Below, one piece after another: positions 17,203-26,393 of a stretch of DNA of 64,000 nt. Under the pieces are notes generated by a model. It was not told the origin of the DNA, did no database searches, and saw only the letters and a list, made by a program, of their open reading frames with translations. The translations under genes were made by a program, and so were the position numbers. The stretch's first letter is position 1; each line of letters begins with the position of its first letter. The DNA is taken from NCBI RefSeq assembly GCF_038237375.1, contig NZ_CP151273.1:1984001-2048000 (forward strand), read 5' to 3'. This stretch comes from Alcaligenes sp. SDU_A2 (GTDB lineage: Bacteria; Pseudomonadota; Gammaproteobacteria; Burkholderiales; Burkholderiaceae_B).

Positions 17203-17238
17203 AAAGAAAAGCCGGGCAGATCCTAAAGGAGGCCCGGC
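17203..17238 (-). terminator. Probable terminator of the upstream recombinase gene
   Basis: Arms GCCGGGC (17211-17217) and GCCCGGC (17232-17238); on the minus strand the hairpin is followed by TTTTCTTT. It lies between the recombinase stop codon and the ytoQ start. Confidence 0.6.
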
Positions 17239-17307
17239 CGATTCAAGCACGGCTAACCATAGCATGTTGCAGGAATGTGCAACAGACGCCCACGCTCATA
17301 AGGCCTA

Positions 17308-18498
17308 TTACCAATCCAGTCGATGAAATTGTTCTAGTGCCTGATGACGCTGTTCGTCCTCGGCGTGCAGATAAATATTGGTGGTGGCAATCGATTCGTG
17401 CCCCAGCGTGTCACGGATCACGCGTATATCCACGCCCTGGTTGGCCATATGGGAGCCGGCCGAGTGCCGCAGCCAATGGGCCGAAGCCTGTTCCAAGACC
17501 TGTGCCTGCGCGTGCTGATCGGGGTGCTGCTCGCGTAGCGCCTGGGCTGCCTGTGCAAAAACTGATTTGACCAGCACATGTGCCATTGCACGGCTCAGGT
17601 GCTTGTCCGAGCCACCGGCGGACATCAGCAATGGCTGGGTTTCCATGGCGTGAGGCAAGCCTTGCAGGCCAAAGGCTTGGCGGTAATGCAGCAGTTCGCG
17701 CATCAGCTCCTGGGTCATGGGTATGCGACGCGCTTTGTCCCCTTTGCCGTGGATGTTCAGCCACCATTGCTCGTGTCCTTGGCTATCCAGACGCATGGCC
17801 ACATCGGCCATACGTGCTTGAACCAGCTCGGAAATGCGCAAGGCCCCGCCATACAGAATCGAAAACAGCCAGCGTATCCGGGCTTTGTGGCGCGCCTCGG
17901 CGGCATCGTTCTGCGGTAGCGCGCAGATCCAGTCTTGCACCCAACGCCATTGGCGCGCATCCAGATAGCGTGTTTGTTGGCGGGTCGGGCGTTCGGTGCT
18001 GCGTTGGCGCGATAAGGCCAATGGATTGCCCGCCAGGTAACCGGCCTGCACCAGCCAGGAAAACAGGCCATTCAGAATCAGCATGGCTTGATTGCGACTG
18101 GCCGGTGATAACGGTCCGGCAAACGGTCGCCACGATGCTTGATGACGAGCCGGGCGGGCTCCACCCGGAGCGACCCAGCGCTCGGCAGGCTGAGGGTCGG
18201 CCAGAAAATAACGATACGCCAGAATGTCCTCGTGGCTGAGCGAGGACAAGGGTTTGCGCCGTTCCACCACCGCCCACAACAGCAGGCGTTCGGCTTCTTT
18301 GCGGTAATTGGCATAGGTGCGCGGGCTGTCTATATAGCGGGCCAGCCAGCCACGGATGGCGTCGATATCGGTCTGGGCGGCAATCTGGGCCCGATCGCCC
18401 AGAGCACGATTGCCCCCTTGGCGTCCGTCGAACTGGGCCAGCAGATCGGCGATGGCTGCAGAGTGCAGCGGAGCGGGCAGGGCAGCGGGCTGGTTCAT
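17308..18498 (-). CDS. Site-specific tyrosine recombinase (phage integrase family)
   Basis: 396 residues. An N-terminal SAM-like core-binding domain (about 55-190) precedes the catalytic domain, which shows Arg in Leu-Arg-Ile-Ser-Glu-Leu, Lys in Gly-Lys-Gly-Asp-Lys-Ala-Arg-Arg, His-Trp-Leu-Arg-His-Ser, the Leu-Gly-His-Glu-Ser motif, and the nucleophile Tyr in Thr-Thr-Asn-Ile-Tyr. All catalytic residues are therefore present. There are no phage or plasmid genes around it, no cassette array and no visible attachment repeats. It is divergent from a KfrA-like gene, an arrangement that suggests a paired function in DNA maintenance. Confidence 0.93.
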   Translation of the reverse strand: MNQPAALPAPLHSAAIADLLAQFDGRQGGNRALGDRAQIAAQTDIDAIRGWLARYIDSPRTYANYRKEAERLLLWAVVERRKPLSSLSHEDILAYRYFLADPQPAERWVAPGGARPARHQASWRPFAGPLSPASRNQAMLILNGLFSWLVQAGYLAGNPLALSRQRSTERPTRQQTRYLDARQWRWVQDWICALPQNDAAEARHKARIRWLFSILYGGALRISELVQARMADVAMRLDSQGHEQWWLNIHGKGDKARRIPMTQELMRELLHYRQAFGLQGLPHAMETQPLLMSAGGSDKHLSRAMAHVLVKSVFAQAAQALREQHPDQHAQAQVLEQASAHWLRHSAGSHMANQGVDIRVIRDTLGHESIATTNIYLHAEDEQRHQALEQFHRLDW

Positions 18499-18613
18499 GG
18501 CAGATAGCTGTATGACAGTGAGCGTCGTTGCAAAGCGTGGGTCATGGGCGAGTATCCCTTTAAGCGGGGTCTGTGCCGAACCAGGGCAGCAAATTATGGA
18601 TTGTATGGGTAGA

Positions 18614-18643
18614 TATTTGACATTATAAGCCTAATGTCAAATA
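18614..18643. promoter_or_regulatory. Twelve-base perfect inverted repeat between recombinase and kfrA-like genes
   Basis: Arms TATTTGACATTA and TAATGTCAAATA are separated by TAAGCC. It is 115 bases upstream of the recombinase start and 75 bases upstream of the KfrA-like start. A second dyad AACGT-AAT-ACGTT lies at 18669-18681. KfrA of plasmids binds repeats in its own promoter, so these are likely operators. Confidence 0.6.
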
Positions 18644-18716
18644 AGATTAAACTGATAATTGTATTTATAACGTAATACGTTGTATTATTAACATAATAGT
18701 TTCTTAGAGGCCAAAA

Positions 18717-19787
18717 ATGGAGCAAAACCTGGATTCCCACGCGCAATTGCAGCTGGATGTCGCCGAATTACGTGATCGTTTCAGTCACACCCAGACTTTG
18801 TATCGGGAAGTCGCCGCTTTGCTGTTTTTCCGTTACGGCACTACACCGACGGCCAATAAGCTGTACCAATTGGTGCGGAAAGGCAGCATGAGCGCGCCAG
18901 CCGATGCGCTACAGGCGTTTTGGCAGGAATTGCGCGAAAAAAGTCGGGTCAGACTAGACCTGGCCGATATCCCGGATTCTCTGCAAGCGCAGACCGGGGA
19001 GTTGCTGGGTACGCTTTGGCGGCAAGCGCTGGAACAAGGGCGATTGGAATTGCAGGCCTACCAGGCTCAGGCGGACCAGCGTGTGCAGCAGGCGCAACAA
19101 CAGGCTCTGGATGCAGAACAACGAAGTCAGACCGAACTGGAAATGCGGCGCACGGTCGAACAGACGGTGGCCCGCCAGCAAGAGCAGATCCAGACACTAC
19201 GGGAAGAGATCGCCACCCAGGGGCAGGCCCTGCGTCATGCAACCGCGCGTGAACAGGTCTTGGAACAAGAAAAGTCGGAATTGCAGCAAGCGTTGCGCCG
19301 CCAGGGCGATCAATTCACCCAAGATCTGGGCAAGCTGCAAAAAGCCATAGAGCTGACTGAAGAGCGCGCACAAGCCAACGAGCGACGGGCTTTGCTGGAA
19401 ATCGACAAAGAACGCTCGGCGCAAACGCGCTTGCGTCAGCAACTGGAACAAGCCGGGCAGGAATTGCAAGAACAACGTCGACAGGCCGAAGCCGCGCAAA
19501 GCGTTCTACAAGAACAAGTACATGCCGTGCGCCAGGAACTGGGGCAGGCACAAGGCGAACAACGCGCCATGCAGGCGGCCCTGGATTTCAGCCACGGCCT
19601 GTCCCGGGAAATGCAAACCGAGCTGCAATTGCTCCGGACCCGCACTGCTTTGCTGGAACGCGAAAAAGAAGATTTGCACGACCATATCGTGGCGCTGCGC
19701 AATAAGCTGGAGCAGATCCAGGCCGAACGTCCAAGGTCTGTCCGGCTCAGGCGCAAGCCCATTGGTGGATCGAAAGAATTTGAATAG
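18717..19787 (+). CDS. KfrA-like DNA-binding coiled-coil protein
   Basis: 356 residues. The N-terminal about 110 residues resemble the KfrA_N DNA-binding domain (Tyr-Arg-Glu-Val-Ala-Ala-Leu-Leu-Phe-Phe-Arg-Tyr-Gly, then Pro-Thr-Ala-Asn-Lys-Leu-Tyr-Gln-Leu-Val-Arg-Lys-Gly). Residues about 110-340 are an almost uninterrupted coiled coil rich in Gln, Glu and Arg. The tail is basic. In plasmids such as RK2, KfrA supports stable partitioning and represses its own promoter. Here it is chromosomal and divergent from a tyrosine recombinase, so its role may be in chromosome organisation or in control of that recombinase. Confidence 0.85.
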   Translation: MEQNLDSHAQLQLDVAELRDRFSHTQTLYREVAALLFFRYGTTPTANKLYQLVRKGSMSAPADALQAFWQELREKSRVRLDLADIPDSLQAQTGELLGTLWRQALEQGRLELQAYQAQADQRVQQAQQQALDAEQRSQTELEMRRTVEQTVARQQEQIQTLREEIATQGQALRHATAREQVLEQEKSELQQALRRQGDQFTQDLGKLQKAIELTEERAQANERRALLEIDKERSAQTRLRQQLEQAGQELQEQRRQAEAAQSVLQEQVHAVRQELGQAQGEQRAMQAALDFSHGLSREMQTELQLLRTRTALLEREKEDLHDHIVALRNKLEQIQAERPRSVRLRRKPIGGSKEFE

Positions 19788-19841
19788 ACAGTCGCAGGCC
19801 TTGAACGGTTTTTACCTGTTAAAGCAAGATCCACATATGTT

Positions 19842-20774
19842 TCAAGCAGTGTGGGGCAGCATGGCCATCAGGTGTCGTTTGATGTTTTGAATGGCCGGCA
19901 TCCCAATCAGGTCGTTGCGGGTGACAAACACCATTCGATCAGAAGGAAAGGGCGTTTTGAGTTTTATAGGGCGGACAATGCCCAGTGTTTCGTAATAACG
20001 AACCGAGCTGCCTGGAGCCATTGTAATAAAGTCAGTGTTTTTCGCTAATAGTGCGAAGCTGGCATGAAATGAATAGGACTCGACCAGTGGCACAGGGGCA
20101 GGAATCCCTTGACTCATGAATGCCATCTCGAACGCTTGGCGGGTGTTCGTGGTTCGTGGCGTTAAGACCCATGGCTCATTGGCCAGCATTGATAGATCGA
20201 CCTGGCTGCACTGCCCCCAAGGGTTTCCAGTTGCGCATGCGAGTTCATACGGATCATTATTGAGCTGGGTAATATCCAATTGGACATTGGGATCGTTGTG
20301 ATAGGTCGGCTCCAGGCGTCCGATGATGCAGTCGATCTGACCTTCGCGTAGTTGTTCCATCAGAGTCGGCACGGCCCCTTCTTGCAAATGCAAGCGAGGA
20401 AGTTGCTTGTCGCGCCGAAGTCGACTTACCAGCTCCGGCAGCATAGAAATGCCCGCAAGGCGCAAAACTCCTAATCGAATCACCGCTTGTCCGGGGGTTT
20501 CAAGCACGGCTTGTGGCACCAACTCCAAGGCATTAATAGCCGGGCGTACCCGTTCCAGAGCACGCTGCCCACTGTCAGTCAACACGCCTCCACGGGTGTT
20601 TCTGTCCACTAGCGTACAACAGAGCACCTGTTCCATTTCTTGGAGTAATTTGGTCGCCGATGGCTGGCTGACCCCTAGATGCTCTGCGGCCGCCGTGAGC
20701 GAACCGTGGCGGGCCACGAGATCGAGTAGTCGGAGATGGCGAACGCGCAGCCTGTCGATGCGAAGAGCACTCAT
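19842..20774 (-). CDS. LysR-family regulator, probable activator of the divergent Bug/CoA-transferase operon
   Basis: 310 residues from the ATG at 20774; a start at 20813 would put the operator-like dyad inside the gene, so the shorter form is preferred. The helix-turn-helix spans about residues 18-42 (Ser-Leu-Thr-Ala-Ala-Ala-Glu-His-Leu-Gly-Val-Ser-Gln-Pro-Ser-Ala-Thr-Lys) and the effector domain about 95-300. It is divergent from the Bug gene and so is the likely pathway regulator. Confidence 0.9.
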   Translation of the reverse strand: MSALRIDRLRVRHLRLLDLVARHGSLTAAAEHLGVSQPSATKLLQEMEQVLCCTLVDRNTRGGVLTDSGQRALERVRPAINALELVPQAVLETPGQAVIRLGVLRLAGISMLPELVSRLRRDKQLPRLHLQEGAVPTLMEQLREGQIDCIIGRLEPTYHNDPNVQLDITQLNNDPYELACATGNPWGQCSQVDLSMLANEPWVLTPRTTNTRQAFEMAFMSQGIPAPVPLVESYSFHASFALLAKNTDFITMAPGSSVRYYETLGIVRPIKLKTPFPSDRMVFVTRNDLIGMPAIQNIKRHLMAMLPHTA

Positions 20775-20786
20775 AAAAACCCATAA

Positions 20787-20801
20787 ATTCCAAAATGGAA
20801 T
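20787..20801. promoter_or_regulatory. LysR-type operator candidate
   Basis: ATTCC-AAAAT-GGAAT is a perfect 15-base dyad with T-N11-A geometry, 13 bases upstream of the LysR start and about 100 bases before the divergent Bug gene. Confidence 0.6.
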
Positions 20802-20903
20802 GGCTGCATTCAAAATCCATAATATACAGGAAAGTTAATCCTATGCACAATAAAACCAATCGCCTTCGCTCAAGAAAGGCGACATTCCATACGGAGACAA
20901 ATC

Positions 20904-21941
20904 ATGAGAGCAAAAAACACGGTTCAGAGCCGTCCCCTAATCAGCAATCAAATCGGGAAGCGGACATATGGCGTTGCAGGCGTATGCATTGCTTTGACCA
21001 TGTGGGCGATGTCAGCGGGTCAAGCTCAAGCAAACGAGGTCGCCGACTATCCATCCCGTCCCGTACGGATGATCGTCAGTTACGCCGCAGGCAACGTCAC
21101 TGATTTATTGGCCCGCACGGTAGCGAATGAGCTATCTAACCAATGGGGGCAGCCCGTTACCGTCGAAAACAAACCTGGGGTAGGAGGAAGTCTAGGTGCC
21201 AAAACGGCATCTCATGAGGCACCCGACGGATACACCCTGTTGTTTTCTGCGATGGCTGCAATGGCGGTCAATCCCCACATTTACAAAAACATAGGCTATG
21301 ACCCTTTGCAGGATTTCGTGCCGGTGGTCAATGTCGCCTATCCGGACTATGTGTTGGCCGCGGACCCTCGTCTGGGCGTCAAAACATGGGCCGACCTACT
21401 CGCGCTTAGCAAACAGGGCACTAACGAACTGAATTATGGGACAGCGGGTAATGGAACCGTACCTCATCTGAACATGGAAGCTGTTAAGCAGCATTCGGGT
21501 TTGCAGGCCTTGCATGTCCCGTACCGGGCGGCAGGGGCAGCCTTGACGGATCTTTTGGGCGGGCGCTTGCAGTTGCAGATGGAAACTTCGGCAGTACTGA
21601 TGCCGCATATCAAGAGCGGCAAGCTCGTGCCCTTGGGAACAGCTCCAAACCGTAATCCGGAGCTGCCTGGTGTGCCGGCGCTTAGTGAGCTGTTGCCTGG
21701 ATACGAAGCGGTGATTCCTTGGCTAGGCATTTTGGCTCCCCACGGCACGCCCGAGGCAATCGTAAACAAGATTCATGATGACGTAACCCAAATCTTGGCC
21801 AAATCCGATATCAAAGCGCAACTGGCCAGACAAGGATTAAGTTTGGCCGGAGGTACGTCACAAGCCTTTGCCACGACGATGCGCAATGATTACGAACGAC
21901 TGCGCGTCATTACCGAACAACTCAATCTGAAGGTGGACTGA
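20904..21941 (+). CDS. Bug (TctC) family periplasmic solute-binding protein
   Basis: 345 residues. An N-terminal signal ends at Ala-Gln-Ala-Asn, then the family start Asp-Tyr-Pro-Ser-Arg-Pro-Val-Arg. Also seen are Asn-Lys-Pro-Gly-Val-Gly-Gly, Pro-Asp-Gly-Tyr-Thr-Leu-Leu and Pro-Tyr-Arg-Ala-Ala-Gly. Bug proteins bind carboxylates or other anions for tripartite tricarboxylate transporters, but most have no cognate permease next to them, as here. GGAGA precedes the start. It heads a four-gene operon for acyl-CoA metabolism, so its ligand is probably the carboxylate that the CoA-transferase activates. Confidence 0.92.
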   Translation: MRAKNTVQSRPLISNQIGKRTYGVAGVCIALTMWAMSAGQAQANEVADYPSRPVRMIVSYAAGNVTDLLARTVANELSNQWGQPVTVENKPGVGGSLGAKTASHEAPDGYTLLFSAMAAMAVNPHIYKNIGYDPLQDFVPVVNVAYPDYVLAADPRLGVKTWADLLALSKQGTNELNYGTAGNGTVPHLNMEAVKQHSGLQALHVPYRAAGAALTDLLGGRLQLQMETSAVLMPHIKSGKLVPLGTAPNRNPELPGVPALSELLPGYEAVIPWLGILAPHGTPEAIVNKIHDDVTQILAKSDIKAQLARQGLSLAGGTSQAFATTMRNDYERLRVITEQLNLKVD

Positions 21942-21942
21942 A

Positions 21943-23142
21943 ATGCTTGCCTCTAACGTCGACCGTTCGCCCAGTAACCGTCCTGCGCCGTTGCGTGGCA
22001 TTCGGGTGCTTGATCTGACCACCGTGCTTGCAGGCCCATATAGCACCTATCAATTGGCTTTACTGGGTGCTGATGTCATCAAACTGGAAAAGCCAGAAGA
22101 GGGAGACTGGGCCAGACAAGGCGCTCCGGCCCTTTCTGCCCCGGATTTATCTGCGCAATTTGTGGCACAAAATGCCGGTAAGCGCTCCATTACCGTAAAT
22201 CTGAAGTCGCCAGAAGGAGTGCGTCAGGTTTTGGAGCTGATCGACACATGCGATGTGCTTGTGGAAAATTTCGCCCCCGGAGTCGCTGCGCGTCTCGGGC
22301 TGGGATTTGAAGCGGTGAAATCTAGAAAGCCGAACATCGTGTACTGCTCAATATCGGGATATGGTCAAGATGGTCCGATGAGCGCGCGGCCCGCCTATGA
22401 CCATGTCGTGCAGGCGGCTAGCGGAATTACGATGCTGACCGGCACTTCCGCGACCGTACCGAATCGAATAGGCCCGCCTATAGTCGACTATCTCGCTGGG
22501 ATATACGGTGCGTTTTCGGTACTGGCCGCATTGCGGGAGCGCGATCAGACGGGACAGGCCCAATACTTAGACGTCGCCATGCTGGATACAGCGATTGTTG
22601 CAATGGCCTCGACTGTATCCGTTCTGAACAACGGTGGCATTCAGCCACAAGCCAATGGCAATACCGCAGCCAGTGGCAGCCCTATGTCCGGGATTTTTCC
22701 TACTGCGGACGGCTTGCTCGCCATGACGGCCAATAATGATCGCCAGTTTGAGCGAGTCATGCAGGAATTGGGATTGCACGACGCATTGAATGATGAGCGT
22801 TTTTCCACCTCCCAGGCCCGTCATCATCATGTAAATGCACTTCAAGCTTTACTGGTCGAACATCTGTCCGGAGCCAGTGCCCAGGAGTGGGAGCAGAGAC
22901 TGTCGGCCGCACATGTTCCGGTCGCACGTGTTCGGGAACTGCATGAAATCCTGAGTGAACCGCATATTCAGAGCAGGGGTGTTCAACAGCCAGTGTTTGA
23001 CCCTGTTTCAGGAGCCAGTCTTTATGCGCCGTCAATCGGTTTTAAATGGAACGGCCAGGCACTTGGTCCGCTCACACCCGCGCCGCGACTGGGTGAGCAT
23101 ACCAATGATGTTTTGGGCGCTTTTAACAATTCCATCGCCTGA
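21943..23142 (+). CDS. Family III CoA-transferase (CaiB/BaiF)
   Basis: 399 residues. It begins with Gly-Ile-Arg-Val-Leu-Asp-Leu-Thr and Leu-Ala-Gly-Pro-Tyr, then Asp-Val-Ile-Lys-Leu-Glu-Lys-Pro-Glu and Asn-Lys-like Ala-Gly-Lys-Arg-Ser-Ile. The catalytic Asp is in Pro-Ala-Tyr-Asp-His near residue 150. These enzymes transfer CoA between a donor acyl-CoA and a carboxylate. It starts one base after the Bug stop codon, indicating tight coupling. The substrate cannot be read from the sequence. Confidence 0.93.
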   Translation: MLASNVDRSPSNRPAPLRGIRVLDLTTVLAGPYSTYQLALLGADVIKLEKPEEGDWARQGAPALSAPDLSAQFVAQNAGKRSITVNLKSPEGVRQVLELIDTCDVLVENFAPGVAARLGLGFEAVKSRKPNIVYCSISGYGQDGPMSARPAYDHVVQAASGITMLTGTSATVPNRIGPPIVDYLAGIYGAFSVLAALRERDQTGQAQYLDVAMLDTAIVAMASTVSVLNNGGIQPQANGNTAASGSPMSGIFPTADGLLAMTANNDRQFERVMQELGLHDALNDERFSTSQARHHHVNALQALLVEHLSGASAQEWEQRLSAAHVPVARVRELHEILSEPHIQSRGVQQPVFDPVSGASLYAPSIGFKWNGQALGPLTPAPRLGEHTNDVLGAFNNSIA

Positions 23143-23204
23143 GGGGCTCGCCAGCTCAGCTTTGGGCTCAATGGGCCCATCCGTCACTATGAAGGAATAA
23201 CAAC

Positions 23205-24632
23205 GTGCAATCGTTTTCTGAACACTATATTAATGGTGCGCGTCAGCGCATCTTGGAGCGTGAATCCGTTTGTATTTACGATTCAACGACCGAAGCGCCA
23301 TTGGCCACAGTATTTTTAGGAAATCGCGACGATGTTGATGCCGCTGTGCAGGCCGCTGAGCGCGCGCAACCGGCTTGGCAGGCACTGGGGCCCGACAAGC
23401 GCGCACCTTATCTGTTGGCAATAGCTGACGCGCTCGAGATCTGCGCCGCCGAGCTTGCTCACGACGTTTCACGCGAAGTAGGAATGCCGATCAAGCTGTC
23501 CCGACGTATTCAGGTCGATGCTCCGATCGCCGCCTGGCGCGCGACGGCGACACTGGCTGACACATTTCAGTTTACCCGTGTCGTTGGCAATTCCCGCGTG
23601 ACCTTAACGCCGGTCGGTGTGGTTGCTGCTATTACACCGTGGAATTATCCACTGCACCAGATTACCGCCAAACTGGCACCGGCCTTACTAGCCGGGTGTA
23701 CGGTGGTGCTGAAGCCCTCAGAGCTCGCCCCTGCGGTGACACAGCGCTTGATTGCCGCCTGCGAACAGGCTTCGCTGCCGCCCGGCGTGCTTAATATTGT
23801 GCAGGGTGACGCTACCGTCGGCCAAGCGCTGGTGACCCATGCGAATGTCCAGATGGTGTCTTTCACCGGATCTACAGCGGTAGGTTGCCAAGTCGCCTCG
23901 AAAGCGGCGGAGCGTATGAAAAGACTCTCAATGGAGTTGGGCGGAAAATCGGCAGCGCTGGTCTTGCCGGGTGCCGATCTTGCCCGGGCTATCAAGGCAA
24001 CAGTGGGGTCTTGTTTCCTCAATTCAGGCCAGACCTGTAGTGCCATAACCCGACTTATCGTCGCCCGGCAAGACTATGCGCTCTGTCGGGAGTTGCTGGC
24101 CCAAGCGGCAAATGCACTGACGCTAGGTGATCCCGCAGATAGCAATACTCGGGTCGGCCCTTTGCTCTGCGCAAAGCAACGTGAGCGCGTGCATGCCTAT
24201 ATGGCAGAGGCGGAACAGCTCGGTGTGGACCTTATTGCCGGCGGCATGGACGCCCCGGTTCCGGCAACAGGCTTTTTTGTTGCGCCAACGATTTATGGAA
24301 ATGTGGCCGCTAACAGCCGGCTTGCGCAGGAAGAGGTCTTTGGACCGGTGCTGGCCGTGCAGTGCTATGACAACGTGCAAGAAGCGATCGCGCTGGCCAA
24401 TGGAACCCAGTACGGCTTGGCGGCTGCTGTCTGGGCCGCGGATACGGATACCGCCGAAACGGTTGCCAACTCTTTACGGGCAGGTCAGGTGGATATCAAT
24501 GGAGCGCGTTTTAACCCAGCTGCACCGTTTGGCGGCTTCGGTTTGTCCGGCCTTGGGAGAGAGGGAGGCGATTATGGCCTGGACGAATTTTTAGAACCAA
24601 GGTCTGTTCAACTTCCAGAGCCAGCTTATTAA
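23205..24632 (+). CDS. Aldehyde dehydrogenase family protein
   Basis: 475 residues starting at GTG 23205. The NAD(P)+ aldehyde dehydrogenase hallmarks are present: Pro-Trp-Asn-Tyr-Pro, Gly-Ser-Thr-Ala-Val-Gly, the general base Glu in Glu-Leu-Gly-Gly-Lys-Ser, and the catalytic Cys in Gly-Gln-Thr-Cys-Ser-Ala. It resembles the broad-substrate betaine/vanillin/benzaldehyde dehydrogenase group. In this operon it could make the carboxylate that is then converted to a CoA ester. Confidence 0.93.
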   Translation: MQSFSEHYINGARQRILERESVCIYDSTTEAPLATVFLGNRDDVDAAVQAAERAQPAWQALGPDKRAPYLLAIADALEICAAELAHDVSREVGMPIKLSRRIQVDAPIAAWRATATLADTFQFTRVVGNSRVTLTPVGVVAAITPWNYPLHQITAKLAPALLAGCTVVLKPSELAPAVTQRLIAACEQASLPPGVLNIVQGDATVGQALVTHANVQMVSFTGSTAVGCQVASKAAERMKRLSMELGGKSAALVLPGADLARAIKATVGSCFLNSGQTCSAITRLIVARQDYALCRELLAQAANALTLGDPADSNTRVGPLLCAKQRERVHAYMAEAEQLGVDLIAGGMDAPVPATGFFVAPTIYGNVAANSRLAQEEVFGPVLAVQCYDNVQEAIALANGTQYGLAAAVWAADTDTAETVANSLRAGQVDINGARFNPAAPFGGFGLSGLGREGGDYGLDEFLEPRSVQLPEPAY

Positions 24633-24646
24633 AGGGGAAGCTTGTC

Positions 24647-25465
24647 ATGTACGAACAACTGAACATTACAAAAACAGGAATCAATCACCGGATCGGTCTT
24701 GTTACCCTGAACCGGCCCGACAAACTCAATGCGCTGACCAAAGTCATGGAAGCGGAGCTGCACGATGCGATGGATAGCCTTAATCGCGACGAAGAGATTC
24801 GCGTAGTCGTGTTGACTGGTGCAGGTAAGGGGTTTTGCGCTGGTATGGACATCAGTGAACTTGAAGTGCTGCCACCGGGGGATATTCGCGCCGAGCAGTG
24901 GATGCGACCCTTTGACATGAATCGGCGCGCAGACTATCAGACTCGTTATGGCTATTTCCCTGCTATGCACAAGCCGGTCATCGCAGCCATCAACGGGGCT
25001 GCTGCTGGTTTAGGATTGGTATTCGCGCTTTATAGCGATATGCGCTTTGCAAGCACGAAGGCAGTATTCAGTACTGCATTCTCGCGTCGCGGCCTGATTG
25101 CAGAGCATGGCATTGCTTGGCTGTTACCACGTATTGTCGGCCCAGGCCATGCGGCCGACTTGCTCTACTCGGCACGTAAAGTTTTGGCCGACGAAGCACT
25201 GCGTATAGGCCTGATCGATAGACTGGTCGATGCGGATGCATTGATGGAAATGACTCTTGCGTACGCTGATGAATTGGCTGAGCACGTATCGCCACGTTCC
25301 ATGCAGGTGATCAAGCGGCAATTGGCGGAACAACCGTTCCAGTCTCTTGCGCAAGCCACGCAAATGGCTAATGTCGAGATGTTTGACAGTATTCAGAGCG
25401 ACGATTTTGCCGAAGGAGTTGCGCATTTTGTAGAGCGTAGGCCACCGCGCTTTACGGGGCGCTGA
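24647..25465 (+). CDS. Enoyl-CoA hydratase/isomerase family protein
   Basis: 272 residues. Crotonase-fold features: Ala-Gly-Lys-Gly-Phe-Cys-Ala-Gly-Met-Asp (first oxyanion-hole part, about residue 62), Ala-Ala-Ile-Asn-Gly-Ala-Ala-Ala-Gly-Leu-Gly (second part, about 110), then Arg-Arg-Gly-Leu-Ile-Ala-Glu-His-Gly. It begins 14 bases after the aldehyde dehydrogenase and ends the operon. It would hydrate or isomerise the acyl-CoA made by the CoA-transferase. Confidence 0.92.
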   Translation: MYEQLNITKTGINHRIGLVTLNRPDKLNALTKVMEAELHDAMDSLNRDEEIRVVVLTGAGKGFCAGMDISELEVLPPGDIRAEQWMRPFDMNRRADYQTRYGYFPAMHKPVIAAINGAAAGLGLVFALYSDMRFASTKAVFSTAFSRRGLIAEHGIAWLLPRIVGPGHAADLLYSARKVLADEALRIGLIDRLVDADALMEMTLAYADELAEHVSPRSMQVIKRQLAEQPFQSLAQATQMANVEMFDSIQSDDFAEGVAHFVERRPPRFTGR

Positions 25466-25669
25466 TCGAGGGCAGCAGGGAGCCATTGCCATGGCTGCCA
25501 TGATAATACGCGCAGCGTCATGAGCCTGCTGGGTATTTATCTTTCCCCAAGGCTATGGCCAACTCTGTGTGGGTATTTTCTGTGCGGTGGTTAAGCCGGC
25601 CATCCTTATCGCCTCAAAAGCGAACGGGATGACCGGCGATCTTGCCGGGGCAAGCCTAATCACAAAGGC

Positions 25670-26296
25670 TTAGCCTTTATTGCGCAAGGTCGTGTCGCTG
25701 TTGATCAGGTTACGGTAGTCAGGGATGTGCGCGGCGAACAGGGCACCCAGACCGGCTACATCGTTACGCCAGTCCCGGTGCAATTCGCAGGCAACACCGA
25801 ACCAGGTCATCAACTGGGCTCCGGCGCTGGACATGCGGTCCCAGGCGCTTTGGCGAGTCAGTTCATTGAAGGTGCCCGACGCATCGGTCACCACAAAGAC
25901 CTCGTAGCCTTCTTCCAGCGCCGACAGGGTGGGAAAGGCCACGCACACTTCGGTCACGATTCCGGCAATCAGCAACTGCTTTTTTCCCGTGGCTTTGACG
26001 GCCTGGACAAAGTCCTCGTTATCCCAGGCATTGATCTGACCAGGGCGTGCAATATAAGGCGCATCCGGAAAGGTTTCTTTCAGTTCGGTCATCAGCGGGC
26101 CATTGGGGCCGTCCTCAAAGCTGGTGGTCAAGATGGTGGGCAACTGGAAATACTTGGCCAGATCGGCCAAGGCCAGCACATTGTTACGGAACTTGTCCGG
26201 GTCTATATCGCGCACCAACGACGACAAGCCGGCCTGGTGATCAACCAGCAGCACGGCGACATTGTTCTTATCGAGTTTGACGTAAGGTTTGCTCAT
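25670..26296 (-). CDS. Isochorismatase-like hydrolase (YcaC family)
   Basis: 208 residues from the ATG at 26296, preceded by AGGAG seven bases upstream. Val-Leu-Leu-Val-Asp-His-Gln-Ala-Gly carries the family's catalytic Asp, Lys is present in Ala-Thr-Gly-Lys-Lys-Gln, and the Cys nucleophile is in Val-Thr-Glu-Val-Cys-Val. The YcaC group forms octameric rings; the natural substrate is not known. It is divergent from a LysR gene, which may regulate it. Confidence 0.9.
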   Translation of the reverse strand: MSKPYVKLDKNNVAVLLVDHQAGLSSLVRDIDPDKFRNNVLALADLAKYFQLPTILTTSFEDGPNGPLMTELKETFPDAPYIARPGQINAWDNEDFVQAVKATGKKQLLIAGIVTEVCVAFPTLSALEEGYEVFVVTDASGTFNELTRQSAWDRMSSAGAQLMTWFGVACELHRDWRNDVAGLGALFAAHIPDYRNLINSDTTLRNKG

Positions 26297-26393
26297 GGTG
26301 ATGCTCCTAGCGTTAAAGAGGGAAGGGAACACACTGCATCGTAGACATAGGCATGCCGCAACGGTAGGTGCTTAAATACGAAAATACCTTCTA

